Assembly (NCBI RefSeq): GCF_022538055.1
Contig: NZ_JAKZAM010000026.1
Coordinates: 1 to 64,000, forward strand
Length of the DNA stretch: 64,000 nucleotides
Direction: 5' to 3'
Source: Cognataquiflexum nitidum
GTDB lineage: Bacteria > Bacteroidota > Bacteroidia > Cytophagales > Cyclobacteriaceae
Both the position numbers and the translations under genes were made by a program. Numbering within the stretch: position 1 is the first letter of the stretch; every line of letters begins with the position of its first letter. The notes under the pieces were generated by a model that saw only the letters and a list, made by a program, of their open reading frames with translations, ran no database searches and was not told the DNA's origin. Shown piece after piece: positions 25,886 to 34,996 of the stretch.

Positions 25886-26932
25886 TTAATCCAACAAAAA
25901 GTTATTGAAGAAAGTACTCTTCAGTCCAAGCCAAGCGAGGAACAACAGGATTCCCCAAAAGAGATATACCCGGTAGTAATCTGTAGTTTCCTTGTATCTG
26001 GATTCAAGGATTTCTGCTTTTTCCATGTTGTTGATCTGATCAAAAATCTGCTCCAAGGCATTGTCATCTGAAGCCCTGAAAAACTCCCCATTGCCGATTC
26101 CTGCAATTTCCCTGAGTGTTGTTTCGTCCAGGTAGCTCTCGACCATCTGCGGTCTTCCAAAGAAGTCCACGCCATAAGGAACCATACCGTCTTTGCCCAC
26201 TGCAATGGTGTAGATCTTGATATTCATAGCAGCAGCCAATTGCGCAGCAAAAAGTGGATCGACATTACCGGCATTGCTCTCGCCGTCACTAAGAAGGATC
26301 ATGACCTTACTTTTGGAATCGGATTCCCGCATCCTGTTGGTTCCGGCAGCCAAAGCTGATCCGATGGCAGTACCTTTTGCATCCATCATATTGAATGAAA
26401 TATCCTTGACCAAATCAGTCAGCAGGGCATAATCTGTGGTCAAAGGTGCAAGCGAATAGGCCTCTCCTGAGAATATCACCATCCCTATTCTGTCTCCAAA
26501 CCGTCCGTTGATAAAGTCAATTGCTGTTTCTTTAGCAGCCTCAAGCCTGTTTGGTTTGAAATCCTGTAGGTCCATCGATTCTGAAATATCCATCACGATC
26601 ATGATGTCAATCCCCTCTGTGGACTGCTCGACCCTTTCGTTGCTTTTTTGAGGCCGGGCCAAAGCGATGACAATCATCCACACTGCGAAGATAAACATCA
26701 GCGCGGGAATCAACCGAAGGTAAGTCCATGGATTGTTTTGCGAAACCGTACCAGGTAGTGAAAGCTCGAGAACAGGATTTTTGAGAAATTTTACAAACTT
26801 TCTCAAGACCAAAATCAAAGGTGCAATCCATAAAAGATGTAGTGCCCAAAGGTTTTCCCATTCAAAAGTCTTGAAGGTCTCAGGCAAAAACCAGAACCAA
26901 GAAAAAAAGTCAGCGATATTATTTGGATTCAT
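25886..26932 (-). CDS. BatA-like VWA domain membrane protein
   Basis: 348 residues. Two N-terminal hydrophobic segments (about 25-40 and 70-95) and one C-terminal segment (~325-343) flank a von Willebrand A domain. The MIDAS metal site is complete: DISES (DxSxS, in VMDISESMDLQDF), a central threonine (KGTAIGSAL) and an aspartate in LLSDGESNAGN. This is the BatA protein of the Bacteroides aerotolerance locus, thought to work with a MoxR-type ATPase. It overlaps the upstream BatD-like gene by 14 bp and is the last gene of the cluster; no BatB or BatC follows. Confidence 0.88.
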   Translation of the reverse strand: MNPNNIADFFSWFWFLPETFKTFEWENLWALHLLWIAPLILVLRKFVKFLKNPVLELSLPGTVSQNNPWTYLRLIPALMFIFAVWMIVIALARPQKSNERVEQSTEGIDIMIVMDISESMDLQDFKPNRLEAAKETAIDFINGRFGDRIGMVIFSGEAYSLAPLTTDYALLTDLVKDISFNMMDAKGTAIGSALAAGTNRMRESDSKSKVMILLSDGESNAGNVDPLFAAQLAAAMNIKIYTIAVGKDGMVPYGVDFFGRPQMVESYLDETTLREIAGIGNGEFFRASDDNALEQIFDQINNMEKAEILESRYKETTDYYRVYLFWGILLFLAWLGLKSTFFNNFLLD

Positions 26933-27818
26933 CTTGTTCGGTTATCTTTTTCTTGAAAGAATCTGTGCAGATGTCTTTGAGGTTATTGCAGGTTTCGGTG
27001 ATGTCTTTTCCTTCCTTGCCGGCATAGATTACCATTTCGATGGCTCTAAAATCCTTGATGATCTCCTTGTTGTCGAGGAATTCTGAAATCTCCGTAGTAG
27101 TCCACTCTCTGAATGGCCGGTCATTGAGGTGTTCCATATAGGTCTTCCAGAGGCCAAGGAGTTCATCGGCTTGTGCCATATCCGGTGAAGCAGCAAAGGC
27201 TGTTTCGGCGGCATTCCACCTTTTGACAAAACGCTTGTACTTTTGTTTTTCTCTCCAATTCTCCCACTTTCTTTTGATTTTTTTACCGAAAACAACCAGT
27301 ACGATTATAGCCAAAACTGCAATTATCCCCAAAATCAAGAGCAATACCAGCATGTTGAATTCGGTAGGAATGGGTTGGTAGACGTTGTTGTCCTTAAATC
27401 CCAATTCTTCAGGAAGCGGGTCAATGGTCAGTTTCAATGCCAAACCTGCTTCCAAAGGCAAGTGTACCAAACTGTCAAATCTGAAAACTTCATATACTGG
27501 AAGGGTGAGTTTGGCAACAGGATCAAGAGAAAAATTGCTTACATAGTAAACCACCGAATCAACAGTGACATCCTCTTGCGTGGAGGAAATGAAGGATTTT
27601 TTCTCCAAGAGGACAAATGGAAAGTAATTATGTGTCGAGTCCGGGAAAACAATATTTACTCCCGGTTTTGATTTTGCTTTGAGGACATATCCCACCCTTT
27701 CGCCAAGCATGGCCGAATCCTGCATAAAATAGCCTTCTACCTCAAGGTCCTGGGAATGGCTCTGCTGAGGTATAAGAAAGTAGCTGATTATGCAAAGGAA
27801 GAATAATACTTTACCCAC
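26919..27818 (-). CDS. BatD-like membrane protein
   Basis: 299 residues: a signal peptide (1-22), a periplasmic beta-rich domain (~23-150), one membrane helix (~152-175; MLVLLLILGIIAVLAIIVLVV), then a charged cytoplasmic part (KKIKRKWENWREKQKYKRF) and a helical tail. The layout and position between DUF58 and BatA genes match BatD-type/oxygen-tolerance proteins, though overall length is shorter than classical BatD. It overlaps both neighbours (8 bp and 14 bp), so translation is coupled. Confidence 0.7.
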   Translation of the reverse strand: MGKVLFFLCIISYFLIPQQSHSQDLEVEGYFMQDSAMLGERVGYVLKAKSKPGVNIVFPDSTHNYFPFVLLEKKSFISSTQEDVTVDSVVYYVSNFSLDPVAKLTLPVYEVFRFDSLVHLPLEAGLALKLTIDPLPEELGFKDNNVYQPIPTEFNMLVLLLILGIIAVLAIIVLVVFGKKIKRKWENWREKQKYKRFVKRWNAAETAFAASPDMAQADELLGLWKTYMEHLNDRPFREWTTTEISEFLDNKEIIKDFRAIEMVIYAGKEGKDITETCNNLKDICTDSFKKKITEQDESK

Positions 27819-28689
27819 GTTTCATTGTCCGGTTACGGTTTTTGAATAATTCTATCAAAGGAATCACGATGTCTTCCTTGGTGCTGATGCCCAGGTAATT
27901 GATCTGGTTTTTCTTACAAATGGTTTTAAGATGGTCCCTTTCGGAAGTAAATGTATCTGCAATTTTTTTGGAAAAGCTTCCAAAAGCAGTATTTACCCAA
28001 GTTGTCCTGCCTTCTTCTTTGTCATATACCGGAATAATGCCAAGTGCGGGAAGGGCGGATTCCCTGGGGTCTGTCACTTGGACAGCTACAAGGTCATGTC
28101 TTTGGGCCAAAGCTTTGAAAGGTCGCTCATAACCCTCGTCAATAAAATCCGAAATCACGATCACAATGCTTCTCTTCTTGATCAGGTTCAGCGCAAAGTT
28201 AAACATTTCTGTCAGGTTGGTTTTTTGGGAAATGTTTTTGTGCCCAAAGATTCCCTGAATGATTTTCACTCCTTGTTTCGGGCCTTTTCCCGGTAGGATG
28301 ATTTTTTCTTTTTGATCTGAATAAGAAATCAATCCGACCTGGCTTCCTTCAAATACAGCCGCCAAAGTCAAAACGCCGGCAATCTCTTTTCCGATATCTA
28401 TTTTCTTTTTCCCTTCCTGTCCGATATCCTGCGACCCGCTGATGTCTATGAGGAAATAGACCGATTGGTCTTTGTCTTCCCTAAAGGTTTTGACAAAGGT
28501 GCCATGGCCTTTGGCGGATACTTTCCATTCTATCGTCCTGAAGTCATCTCCGTATTGGTAGGGCCTCAGGTCATCAAATTCCAATCCCGCACCTTTGAAG
28601 ATGGATTGATAGTCACCCTGAAGCTGGTTGTTGACCACCTTCCGGATCATAATCTCGTACCTTCTGAGTTTTTTGAGCAGTTCGTTCAT
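27811..28689 (-). CDS. DUF58 domain protein (Bat cluster)
   Basis: 292 residues without membrane helices. DUF58 proteins have a VWA-like fold, and the signature YGDDFRTIEWKVSAKGHGTF near residue 50 is visible. A VWA-type metal site is suggested by FLIDISGSQDIG and by VVISDFIDEGYE. DUF58 genes nearly always follow a MoxR AAA ATPase. Here the region upstream (28690 onward) is a divergent gene, so the ATPase, if present, is elsewhere. First gene of a three-gene overlapping operon. Confidence 0.88.
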   Translation of the reverse strand: MNELLKKLRRYEIMIRKVVNNQLQGDYQSIFKGAGLEFDDLRPYQYGDDFRTIEWKVSAKGHGTFVKTFREDKDQSVYFLIDISGSQDIGQEGKKKIDIGKEIAGVLTLAAVFEGSQVGLISYSDQKEKIILPGKGPKQGVKIIQGIFGHKNISQKTNLTEMFNFALNLIKKRSIVIVISDFIDEGYERPFKALAQRHDLVAVQVTDPRESALPALGIIPVYDKEEGRTTWVNTAFGSFSKKIADTFTSERDHLKTICKKNQINYLGISTKEDIVIPLIELFKNRNRTMKRG

Positions 28690-28801
28690 GGCTGATTTTT
28701 CAAAGGCCTAAATTAAGGTTGATAATTGAATTAAAAAACGATATGTGATCATCGGACGTAAGGTAAACCAATCAATTTTCTTGTTCATTGTCGGAATTGA
28801 T

Positions 28802-28809
28802 TAATTTTG
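28802..28809 (+). promoter_or_regulatory. -7 promoter box of the DUF4296-mutS2 operon
   Basis: TAATTTTG fits TAnnTTTG, with CTTG about 17-18 bp upstream as a possible -33 element. The box ends 4 bp before the GTG start codon, so the transcript would be leaderless or nearly so. Confidence 0.45.
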
Positions 28810-28813
28810 GTCT

Positions 28814-29164
28814 GTGAAAAATAAAATCTTTCTTTTGATAATGCTTTTTGTGGGAATTGCCTGCAGCAAGCAAGAAATCCCCGAAGGTATCTTGTCCGAA
28901 GATAAAATGGTGGAAGTGCTCATAGATATCCATCTGGCTGAAGGTATGGTTTCATCATTTCCGATTCATTTTGACTCTTCAAGATTGTTATACCCATATT
29001 TTGAAAATGAGGTTTTTTTAAAACATGATATCGCTGATACTGTTTTTAAAAAGAGCTTGGAATACTACATGTTGGACATAAAGACGATGGACAGGTTATA
29101 TGCCAGGACAATTGACTCCCTTCATGTAGTAGAAAAAGCAAGAACCCCTAATTCCAACCCATGA
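28814..29164 (+). CDS. DUF4296 lipoprotein
   Basis: 116 residues from a GTG start, with a lipoprotein signal (MKNKIFLLIMLFVGIAC; cysteine at 17). The body, EGILSEDKMVEVLIDIHLAEG, is the hallmark of DUF4296, a Bacteroidota family of unknown role. The stop codon overlaps the mutS2 start by 4 bp (ATGA), so the two are translated together. Confidence 0.85.
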   Translation: MKNKIFLLIMLFVGIACSKQEIPEGILSEDKMVEVLIDIHLAEGMVSSFPIHFDSSRLLYPYFENEVFLKHDIADTVFKKSLEYYMLDIKTMDRLYARTIDSLHVVEKARTPNSNP

Positions 29165-31548
29165 TTTACCCTAAAAATCTCGAAGAGAAAATCAATTTCA
29201 CCAAAATCCGGGAATTGTTGAAAGAAGCATGCACCGGACCCCTTGGGATGGATTTTGTGGATAAAATGGGATATTCCAAGGACCCCAACCTGGTCGGCAA
29301 GCTTCTAGACCAAACAGCCGAATTCAAAGCCATCCTCGAATCAGGGGAATTGTTTCCTTCCTCTAATTTCACCAATATCTATCCCTACCTCGAGAAAGCA
29401 AAAATCGAAGGTACCTTTCTTTACGAAGAAGAGTTTCACGAAATAAGGCTCTCCCTTTTTACATTAAGCCGCTGCATTGAGTTTTTCAAAGACCATGAAG
29501 AAACCTATCCCAACCTCTACAATTTGCTTGGATTGGTGGCCTTGGACAATACAATCCTCAAAGCAATAGAGCGGATAATTGATGAAAAGGGAAAAATCCG
29601 AAACAATGCCTCACAGGAACTTTCCCTGATCCGTTCTCAGATTTTATATGAAGAAAATCGGCTGAGGAAGGTTTTGGACAGGATTTTCAGGGATGCAAAA
29701 GCCAAAGGATTGACTCCTGAGGATGCCTCCGTGACCATTCGAGGTGGGAGGATGGTCATTCCGGTTTTGGCTGAAAGCAAAAGAAAAATCAAAGGTTTCA
29801 TCCATGATGAGTCTGCCACAGGTCAGACAGTTTATCTTGAACCAGCAGAGGTTTTGGACATCAACAATGAGTTGAAGGACTTGGAGTACATGGAAAAAAG
29901 GGAAATCCAAAAGATCCTTACCAAACTCACTGATACTGTGAGGCCAAATATTCCTGAACTCAGGCGAGCATATCATTTCCTTGGTATGGTGGATTTTATC
30001 CGCGCTAAGGCCAAGTTTGCCATCAAAACCAACTCCTCCCGTCCTATTCTGAAAAAAGAAAGACAGTTGGAATGGAGCAATGCAAGACATCCACTGCTGG
30101 AGTTTGCCTTGAAGCAGCAGCACAAAAAAATCGTTCCGCTCAATATCACTTTGGACCATAATAGGAGGTTGCTAGTGATTTCGGGACCCAATGCCGGCGG
30201 CAAATCCGTGACTTTGAAAACCGTAGCTATGGTCCAATATATGCTGCAATGCGGTTTGTTGGTTCCGATGGACGGCCATTCCACCTGTTCACTGTTCGAT
30301 AATTTTTTCATCGATATTGGGGATGAGCAGAATATTGAAAACGACCTCAGTACCTATAGCTCACATTTGATGAGCATGAAGTATTTTACTGAGTTTGCGG
30401 ACAAAAAGACCATTCTTTTCATTGATGAATTTGGAACCGGAACCGAACCGCAGTTTGGCGGTGCTATTGCCGAAGGTATTTTGCTTGCCTTGAATAAAAC
30501 AGGGGCCTATGGAGTTTTGACCACACATTACGGTAATCTGAAGCAAGTCGCCTCCAAAAACCAAGGATTAGTAAACGGGGCGATGAGATATGATGTCGAG
30601 AAACTAGAACCTTTATATCAATTGGATTTGGGCAAGCCTGGAAGCTCCTTTGCCTTGGAGATCGCCTCTAAAATCGGCATTTCAAAAGATATCATTGACT
30701 ATGCCAAAATGCATATCGGCGAAGACCGTGTCAAATATGATAAGATGCTGACCAAGCTGGAAAATCAGCTTGCCAACTATGAGCAGCTGGTCAATGAAAA
30801 CAAGAAGAAAGAAAGGGTTTTGGACTTGAAAGTCAAAGAATACACAGCGCTCAAAGACAATATCGATCAGAATAAGAAGAAATTCATTCAGGACGCAAAA
30901 GCTGAAGCCAAAATGCTTTTGGATGAGGTTAACAAAAAGATTGAAAACACGATTTCTGATATCAAAAAAAGCAAAGGAGACAAAGAAATCACCAAGCAGC
31001 TGCGAACAGAAATCGAGGACTTAAAAGTCAAAATCAAGCCTGAGAAAAAAGTTATTGTCATTCCTGAAATCAAAGACTTGGAAGGTGAAATTCAGGTGGG
31101 GGATTTTGTGAGATTGATTGACAATGGCGCAATAGCACAGGTATTGGCTTTGAAGAAAAAAGAAGCCGAAATCAGTATCGGAGACTTGAAGTCCACCGTC
31201 AAGATCAACCGGCTTCAAAAGATTTCACTTTCAGAAGTCAAGAAAGAAAAGAAAACTTTTGCTAAAAGGACAGGATTTGATACCAATGCCAAAATGCTTG
31301 AATTTTCTCCCAACCTTGATATCCGAGGCTTGAGAGGAGAAGAAATTCTTCCTTTGGTTCAGGCTTTTGTAGATGATGGCTATATGCTTGGCCTCAAAGA
31401 CTTAAGGATAGTTCACGGCAAGGGAAATGGGATTTTGAAGGAAATTACCCGTAATCTTTTAAGAAATATGAATCAGGTGGCCAAACTTGAGGATGAACAT
31501 GCCGATAGAGGTGGGGCGGGAGTGACCTTGGTTACGCTCAAAGCATAA
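29161..31548 (+). CDS. mutS2: endonuclease MutS2
   Basis: 795 residues. Helical core and clamp domains (residues ~1-310) precede the MutS ATPase domain. Walker A GPNAGGKSVTLKT is near residue 342, and Walker B LFIDEFGTGTEPQFGG follows near 420. A long coiled coil (~520-630) leads to a C-terminal Smr nuclease domain (~718-795) with LDIRGLRGEE and VHGKGNGIL. MutS2 proteins suppress recombination or split collided ribosomes rather than doing mismatch repair, as they lack the mismatch-recognition domain. Full normal length. It overlaps the DUF4296 gene by 4 bp and ends in a strong terminator. Confidence 0.95.
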   Translation: MIYPKNLEEKINFTKIRELLKEACTGPLGMDFVDKMGYSKDPNLVGKLLDQTAEFKAILESGELFPSSNFTNIYPYLEKAKIEGTFLYEEEFHEIRLSLFTLSRCIEFFKDHEETYPNLYNLLGLVALDNTILKAIERIIDEKGKIRNNASQELSLIRSQILYEENRLRKVLDRIFRDAKAKGLTPEDASVTIRGGRMVIPVLAESKRKIKGFIHDESATGQTVYLEPAEVLDINNELKDLEYMEKREIQKILTKLTDTVRPNIPELRRAYHFLGMVDFIRAKAKFAIKTNSSRPILKKERQLEWSNARHPLLEFALKQQHKKIVPLNITLDHNRRLLVISGPNAGGKSVTLKTVAMVQYMLQCGLLVPMDGHSTCSLFDNFFIDIGDEQNIENDLSTYSSHLMSMKYFTEFADKKTILFIDEFGTGTEPQFGGAIAEGILLALNKTGAYGVLTTHYGNLKQVASKNQGLVNGAMRYDVEKLEPLYQLDLGKPGSSFALEIASKIGISKDIIDYAKMHIGEDRVKYDKMLTKLENQLANYEQLVNENKKKERVLDLKVKEYTALKDNIDQNKKKFIQDAKAEAKMLLDEVNKKIENTISDIKKSKGDKEITKQLRTEIEDLKVKIKPEKKVIVIPEIKDLEGEIQVGDFVRLIDNGAIAQVLALKKKEAEISIGDLKSTVKINRLQKISLSEVKKEKKTFAKRTGFDTNAKMLEFSPNLDIRGLRGEEILPLVQAFVDDGYMLGLKDLRIVHGKGNGILKEITRNLLRNMNQVAKLEDEHADRGGAGVTLVTLKA

Positions 31549-31584
31549 AAAAGGGCATCCCAACTATTTTTGGGATGCCCTTTT
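31549..31584. terminator. bidirectional terminator
   Basis: A 15-bp perfect stem (AAAAGGGCATCCCAA at 31549-31563, TTGGGATGCCCTTTT at 31570-31584) with a 6-base loop lies between convergent genes. A-tract and T-tract flanks serve both strands. Confidence 0.92.
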
Positions 31585-31606
31585 GAATTTCAAGAAGATA
31601 TAAAAA

Positions 31607-32098
31607 TCACGATTTCTTTTTAAGGGTAAATACATAGCTTCCCAACACTGCTGCTGTTCCCAACTGACGGGCTCCCGGGGCTACAATGCTGAATCTTAAA
31701 ATCAGATTGTCTCCTGTTCTGGTCCAAGAGATTTCGTTGTTTGCTACTGGTTTTGATCCTGTAAGCAAAAGTTTATCAAGTCCTCCCGTTACAAAAGACC
31801 AATTTCCATTTGCATCAAAAAGGTCATTGCTATTGATGGTGTTGTAAGTTTTACTTGAGGCGTTTGCAGAGAGTGTTAATTCAAAAGATTGATATATATT
31901 CGTTTCTGACCTTCCGTCCCTCACTACAGAACCACCTCCTGCGATTACCCAAATTTGAGAAGAGCCATTCGTCAATTCTTCGATTGCGAGTTCTTCGGGA
32001 GTTTTGTTTGGAGTAGGATCGTCTTTTTTATCCTTACAAGAAAAAATCCCAAGGACCATCAATCCAATGAGTAGGATGCTAAATATTTGTTTTTGCAT
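31607..32098 (-). CDS. lipoprotein of unknown function
   Basis: 163 residues with a lipobox at LGIFSC (cysteine at 21), followed by the charged, flexible linker KDKKDDPTPNKTPEE that is typical of Bacteroidota surface lipoproteins. The remainder is a predicted beta-rich domain (SQIWVIAGGGSVVRDGR, SYVFTLKKKS) resembling lipocalin-like or DUF5004-type domains. No catalytic features. It stands alone between a terminator and the ABC ATPase gene. Confidence 0.75.
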   Translation of the reverse strand: MQKQIFSILLIGLMVLGIFSCKDKKDDPTPNKTPEELAIEELTNGSSQIWVIAGGGSVVRDGRSETNIYQSFELTLSANASSKTYNTINSNDLFDANGNWSFVTGGLDKLLLTGSKPVANNEISWTRTGDNLILRFSIVAPGARQLGTAAVLGSYVFTLKKKS

Positions 32099-32147
32099 AA
32101 TTTCTAAGCGATTTATTTTCTGTAAAATTAATCATTCAGTCGAATAA

Positions 32148-32780
32148 TCAAAGTTTTTGCTTGTGCTTGAAATCTTCAATTTTGATCTCATTAGGGCAAA
32201 AACCGTACTCTTTGGGATCATTGGAACAGACGAAAAGTGTCTTATTCTTCGAAAATTGTTTTACCAACTGCAAATACCAATCTACACCCTGCTTATCGAG
32301 GTTGGAGGTGGGTTCGTCTAAAAAAACAAGTTTACTTTCAGAAAAAAAACACAAACCTAGCTTTAATCTTTGTTTCATGCCTGATGAAAACTGCGAAACA
32401 GTTTTGTTTCGGTGAGTTTTAAGATATAAAATGTCCATCATTTCATCCAAAGTCAGATTGTCAACAGGCCTTTTAAATTTAAAATGAAACTGAAGAAGTT
32501 CTATCAATGTAAACTCCTCCGGGAGTTCCATATATGGGGCAGTAATGACTATGGAATTAAAAATACTTTCCGATTTAATCTCTTTTTCTTGGTCAAAATA
32601 TTGGATTGTTCCCTTCGTCAACGGATTCACTCCCGACAAGCATTTGAGTAATGTTGACTTTCCTGACCCATTGCTGCCTGTGATAGCCCAATGGGATAAA
32701 GAAGGGATATGAAGGTCTATATCTTTAAAAATCCAATCGTATTGATATCTTTTCGATACCTGACTCAGCTTCAGCTCCAT
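32148..32780 (-). CDS. ABC transporter ATP-binding protein
   Basis: A 210-residue single nucleotide-binding domain. Walker A is GSNGSGKST (residues ~35-43), the signature is FSSGMKQRLKLG (~133), and Walker B is LVFLDEPTSNLD (~150). No membrane domain is fused or encoded next to it, and its size resembles CcmA- or LolD-like ATPases. It lies 6 bp after lpxA and may belong to the lipid A operon, so a role in envelope lipid transport is possible but unproven. Confidence 0.85.
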   Translation of the reverse strand: MELKLSQVSKRYQYDWIFKDIDLHIPSLSHWAITGSNGSGKSTLLKCLSGVNPLTKGTIQYFDQEKEIKSESIFNSIVITAPYMELPEEFTLIELLQFHFKFKRPVDNLTLDEMMDILYLKTHRNKTVSQFSSGMKQRLKLGLCFFSESKLVFLDEPTSNLDKQGVDWYLQLVKQFSKNKTLFVCSNDPKEYGFCPNEIKIEDFKHKQKL

Positions 32781-32786
32781 GTTGAT

Positions 32787-33566
32787 TTAGCTGATGTACC
32801 CTTTCATTACGCCTCTCTCAGAAGACCTGATAAAATTCACTATTTCATCTCTTTCTTTTGTGGCAGGAAGATTGATTTCTATCTCTTCGAGTGCCCTGCT
32901 GTTGTTCAGAGAATTTAAGAATAAGTACCGGTATACTTCTTGGATATGGCTGATGGTTTCACTGGAATAGCCTCTTCTTCTCAATCCAAGACTGTTGACG
33001 CCCGCATAGCTAAGGGGTTCGCGGGCAGCTTTGGTAAATGGAGGAACATCCTTGCGAACCAATGATCCTCCCGATATCATGGAGTGCATTCCCACTTTGA
33101 CAAACTGATGAATAGCACTGCTGCCTCCTACAATAGCCCAATCGTCTATAGATACGTGTCCAGCCACCTGTACTGCATTGGCGATAATGACATTATTCCC
33201 CACAATACAATCATGGGCGATGTGTACGTAGGCCATCAGTAAGCAATTGTTCCCAACTTTGGTAGTTCTTTTATCAATGGTCCCTCTGCTTATGGTTACA
33301 CATTCTCTGATAGTGGTATTGTCTCCTATTTCGACTGTTGAATCTTCCCCTTGAAACTTAAGGTCTTGGGGAATTGCGGCAATTACAGCACCTGGGAATA
33401 TTTTACAATTTTTACCGATTTTTGCACCTGAATATATGGTTACATTCGAACCTATCCATGTCCCTTCTCCGATTTCTACATTTTCGTGTATCATCGTAAA
33501 GGGATCTATGTGCACATCCTTTCCTAGGACAGCTTTTTCATGTATGAATGATTGGGGACTGATCAT
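32787..33566 (-). CDS. lpxA: UDP-N-acetylglucosamine acyltransferase
   Basis: 259 residues from the ATG at 33566, whose ATGA overlaps the lpxC-fabZ stop codon. A further upstream in-frame start at 33608 would lie deep inside lpxC-fabZ and is less likely. The protein is a left-handed beta helix with hexapeptide repeats (IGEGTWIGSNVTIYSG, VGNNVIIANAVQVAGHV). The catalytic-type histidine region is MAYVHIAHDCIVGN, and RRRGYSSETI matches the C-terminal part of LpxA. It performs the first step of lipid A synthesis, O-acylation of UDP-GlcNAc. Length matches LpxA (~260). Confidence 0.94.
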   Translation of the reverse strand: MISPQSFIHEKAVLGKDVHIDPFTMIHENVEIGEGTWIGSNVTIYSGAKIGKNCKIFPGAVIAAIPQDLKFQGEDSTVEIGDNTTIRECVTISRGTIDKRTTKVGNNCLLMAYVHIAHDCIVGNNVIIANAVQVAGHVSIDDWAIVGGSSAIHQFVKVGMHSMISGGSLVRKDVPPFTKAAREPLSYAGVNSLGLRRRGYSSETISHIQEVYRYLFLNSLNNSRALEEIEINLPATKERDEIVNFIRSSERGVMKGYIS

Positions 33567-34957
33567 GATTCTTTTCGGACTATACTTGCTGTCATAATTG
33601 CTTCGCAAACAAGGGTGTTACCCACAAAAGCTTCTCCTTTCATTTTTGCAATCCCCCTCCTAATAGGAGCAAGTAATTCGCATTTGAAAACCAAAGTATC
33701 TCCCGGAAGTACCATTTTACGGAATTTGCAACTTTCAATACCTAAAAAATAGGTCCAATATTTTTCAGGGTCATCTACAGTGCTCAAAACCAGAATACCC
33801 CCCGTCTGGGCCATTGCTTCCACCTGAAGGACTCCCGGCATAACCGGGTTATTTGGAAAATGCCCCATAAAAAAGGGTTCGTTGATTGTTACGTTTTTTA
33901 CCCCTGCTACGACAGTTTCATCTAAATAGATGATTTTGTCCAAAAGTTGAAAAGGATATCTATGTGGCAAAATATTACTTATTTGATTGATATCCATGAC
34001 GGGAGGAAGCTTGGGGTCATAATGCGGAATGTGAAGAGAACCAGCTCTTTCCATAGCCCTTTTTATTTTTTTTGCAAAGGCAACATTCGCTGCGTGACCT
34101 GGTCTAGCAGCCAATATCTGTGCTTTCAATGGTCTGCCTACCAACGCCAAATCCCCAACCACATCCAATAGCTTATGCCTTGCTGGTTCGTTTTTGTAAC
34201 GCAATTCAACATTGTTAAGTATGCCTTCTTTCCTTACCTCTACCTTTTTCTTGTTGAACATCTTCGCTAGGTGTTCTAATTCTTTCTCTTCAATGACCCT
34301 GTCTACTACAACAATAGCATTATTAAGGTCCCCTCCTTTGATCAGGTTTTGATTGTAAAGCATTTCCAATTCATGCAAAAAACAAAATGTTCTACATGAG
34401 GCAATTTCTGTTTTGAATTGACTGATGCTAGTGATAGAGGCATGTTGACTTCCCAATACCGGTGAGTTATAGTCGACCATCACTGTGACTCGGTAATCAT
34501 CTAAAGGCAAAGCAGCCATTTCGACCTCTCGTGAAGGTTCTCTATAAGTAATGCTTTCTGGTACCTCAAAAAATCTTCGGAGAGCATTTTGCTCTTCCAG
34601 ACCTACATCTTCCAAGACCTCAATAAATTGAATGGATGAACCGTCCATAATTGGAGGTTCAGGCCCGTCAAGCTGAATCAAAACATTGTCGATTTCTAAT
34701 CCCACTAAGGCCGCAAGGACATGTTCTACAGTAAAAACCCTAGCTCCGTTTTGCTCCAAGGTTGTTCCTCTTGAGATGTCCACCACATTGTCCACGTCTG
34801 CATCTACAATAGGCATTCCGGGGAGGTCTATTCTTTGGAATTTAAATCCATGATTTGGAGGGGCCGGTAAAAATGTCATATTGGAAATTACCCCAGTATG
34901 GAGACCTACTCCCGAGACGGTTACTTGTTTTTTTATGGTATGCTGTTTGACTCTCAT
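33563..34957 (-). CDS. lpxC/fabZ: bifunctional LpxC deacetylase / FabZ dehydratase
   Basis: 464 residues, a fusion typical of Bacteroidota. Residues 1-~305 are LpxC, the zinc deacetylase of UDP-3-O-acyl-GlcNAc, with zinc-site elements VEHVLAALVGLEIDN and RHKLLDVVGDLALVG. Residues ~315-464 are FabZ, the 3-hydroxyacyl-ACP dehydratase, with ILPHRYPFQLLDK and GHFPNNPVMPGVLQVEAMAQ, including the catalytic His and Glu. One polypeptide thus links hydroxyacyl supply for fatty acids with the committed lipid A step. It is between lpxD (39 bp upstream) and lpxA (4-bp overlap). Confidence 0.95.
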   Translation of the reverse strand: MRVKQHTIKKQVTVSGVGLHTGVISNMTFLPAPPNHGFKFQRIDLPGMPIVDADVDNVVDISRGTTLEQNGARVFTVEHVLAALVGLEIDNVLIQLDGPEPPIMDGSSIQFIEVLEDVGLEEQNALRRFFEVPESITYREPSREVEMAALPLDDYRVTVMVDYNSPVLGSQHASITSISQFKTEIASCRTFCFLHELEMLYNQNLIKGGDLNNAIVVVDRVIEEKELEHLAKMFNKKKVEVRKEGILNNVELRYKNEPARHKLLDVVGDLALVGRPLKAQILAARPGHAANVAFAKKIKRAMERAGSLHIPHYDPKLPPVMDINQISNILPHRYPFQLLDKIIYLDETVVAGVKNVTINEPFFMGHFPNNPVMPGVLQVEAMAQTGGILVLSTVDDPEKYWTYFLGIESCKFRKMVLPGDTLVFKCELLAPIRRGIAKMKGEAFVGNTLVCEAIMTASIVRKES

Positions 34958-34996
34958 TCGATCCTGTTAAACTCCTTCAGTGTAAGAAGTGTAAAT

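Noticed and set aside
26607..26861. Minus-strand ORF of 84 codons
   Set aside because: Same strand but another frame of the BatA-like gene; no natural composition.
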